Assembly (NCBI GenBank): GCA_946478915.1
Contig: CAMLER010000340.1
Span: 1-5,962 of the forward strand
Source: an uncultured Chryseolinea sp.
Lineage (GTDB): Bacteria; Bacteroidota; Bacteroidia; Cytophagales; Cyclobacteriaceae
Length of the DNA: 5,962 bases
Direction of reading: 5' to 3'
In this document: one piece after another, positions 5,528 to 5,962 of the stretch
Layout: each line of letters opens with the position of its first letter
How positions within the stretch are numbered: position 1 is the stretch's first letter
Program-made: the position numbers and the translations under genes
The notes under the pieces: generated by a model
Told to the model about the DNA's origin: nothing
Database searches by the model: none
The model's input: only the letters and a program-made list of their open reading frames with translations

Positions 5528-5962
5528 TTATTTCTTCCAGAGCTTCTCACTCACAACCCGGGCCATCACGTTATCACGATAATGTCGACTGATCGGAATG
5601 CGAGCTGCAGACATCACGATGTCATTATTTTCAATAGCCTGAATCTTGGGAATGGACACAATGTAGGACTTATGTACGCGAATGAAGGGTTGTCCTTCCA
5701 GATTTTGCTCGACATTTTTTAAAGGAAGTTGCGTTATGTACTTACCCCTTTGCGTAAATAAGGTAACGTAGTTTTGTAATGCCTCGACGTACAACAATTC
5801 CTCGAAACGAATGCGCTCGAACGTATGGCCGCACTTAATAAAAAAATAATCTAACCTCTCCGATCCTTTGACGTCAGCCGCTGATGCTGATCGCTTAATA
5901 AGTTGCAAATATTCTTTGACCTTTGTTATGGCCTGAAAAAACCTGGGAAACACAATTGGCTT
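5528..5962 (-). CDS. LytTR-family response regulator, C-terminal part (5' end beyond window)
   Basis: The visible 144 codons are the 3' part of a two-component response regulator. The reading frame stays open to the last base and its first residues are KPIVFPRFFQAITKVKEYLQL, which is the end of a receiver (REC) domain including the conserved Lys-Pro of the fifth strand. A GTG at 5953 is therefore an internal valine, not a start. After a short linker (about 22-36 of the visible part) comes a complete LytTR DNA-binding domain: DYFFIKCGHTFERI (38-51), FEELLYVEALQNYVTLFT (53-70), and later FIRVHKSYIVSIPKI and ARIPISRHYRDNV. The phosphoacceptor aspartate and most of the receiver lie outside the window. 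Regulators of this build are usually encoded next to a membrane histidine kinase of the LytS/YehU (His_kinase) type in Bacteroidota, so one may lie beyond the right edge. The stop is TAA, and the 218 nt that follow show no strong terminator. Confidence 0.93.
   Translation of the reverse strand, partial: KPIVFPRFFQAITKVKEYLQLIKRSASAADVKGSERLDYFFIKCGHTFERIRFEELLYVEALQNYVTLFTQRGKYITQLPLKNVEQNLEGQPFIRVHKSYIVSIPKIQAIENNDIVMSAARIPISRHYRDNVMARVVSEKLWKK

Noticed and set aside
5501..5722. 73-codon plus-strand frame over the LytTR gene
   Set aside because: It is antisense to the highly conserved LytTR domain, with no supporting motif.
5528..5953. A complete 141-residue LytTR-only protein starting at GTG 5953
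   Set aside because: The frame stays open to base 5962 and encodes KPI before the GTG, continuing the conserved end of a receiver domain. The gene is therefore cut by the window edge and the GTG is an internal valine.

Overview
The window looks like ordinary chromosomal DNA of a Bacteroidota bacterium, most likely of the Cytophagales type. This placement is inferred from gene families, not from any marker gene. The clues are an approximately 800-residue MacB-like ABC permease with two FtsX domains and no attached ATPase, a LytTR response regulator whose receiver domain ends in the typical KP-I-x-F-x-RF segment, an AraC regulator with a DUF6597-like sensor domain, and start codons that mostly lack Shine-Dalgarno sequences. 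All five genes lie on the minus strand, so the order of transcription runs from the right edge to the left. The gaps are 242 nt or shorter, and I see no RNA gene, insertion sequence, CRISPR array or phage gene.

From right to left: (1) 5962-5528 is the 3' part of a REC-LytTR response regulator, cut by the window edge. (2) After a 218-nt gap carrying a 9-bp direct repeat at 22-bp spacing, 5309-4407 encodes an AraC-family activator that begins with GTG. (3) After a 123-nt gap, 4283-3810 encodes a small four-helix membrane protein resembling DUF1772 proteins. A perfect 8-bp inverted repeat abuts its start codon. (4) After a 176-nt gap rich in inverted repeats, 3633-2734 encodes an exported protein that appears to have two domains, of unknown function. 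(5) After a 242-nt gap containing a 16-bp near-palindrome and a sigma-54-like element, 2491-80 encodes the large ABC permease. A short TCAAAC repeat follows it at the left edge.

The genes probably do not form one operon, because each gap is long enough to hold its own promoter. The most plausible functional links are the AraC regulator with itself and perhaps the membrane gene downstream, and the permease with a sigma-54 activator encoded elsewhere. I found no clear evidence of a new biological system. The points most worth checking are the candidate regulatory sites upstream of the permease, the AraC gene and the small membrane gene, and the uncharacterised exported protein.
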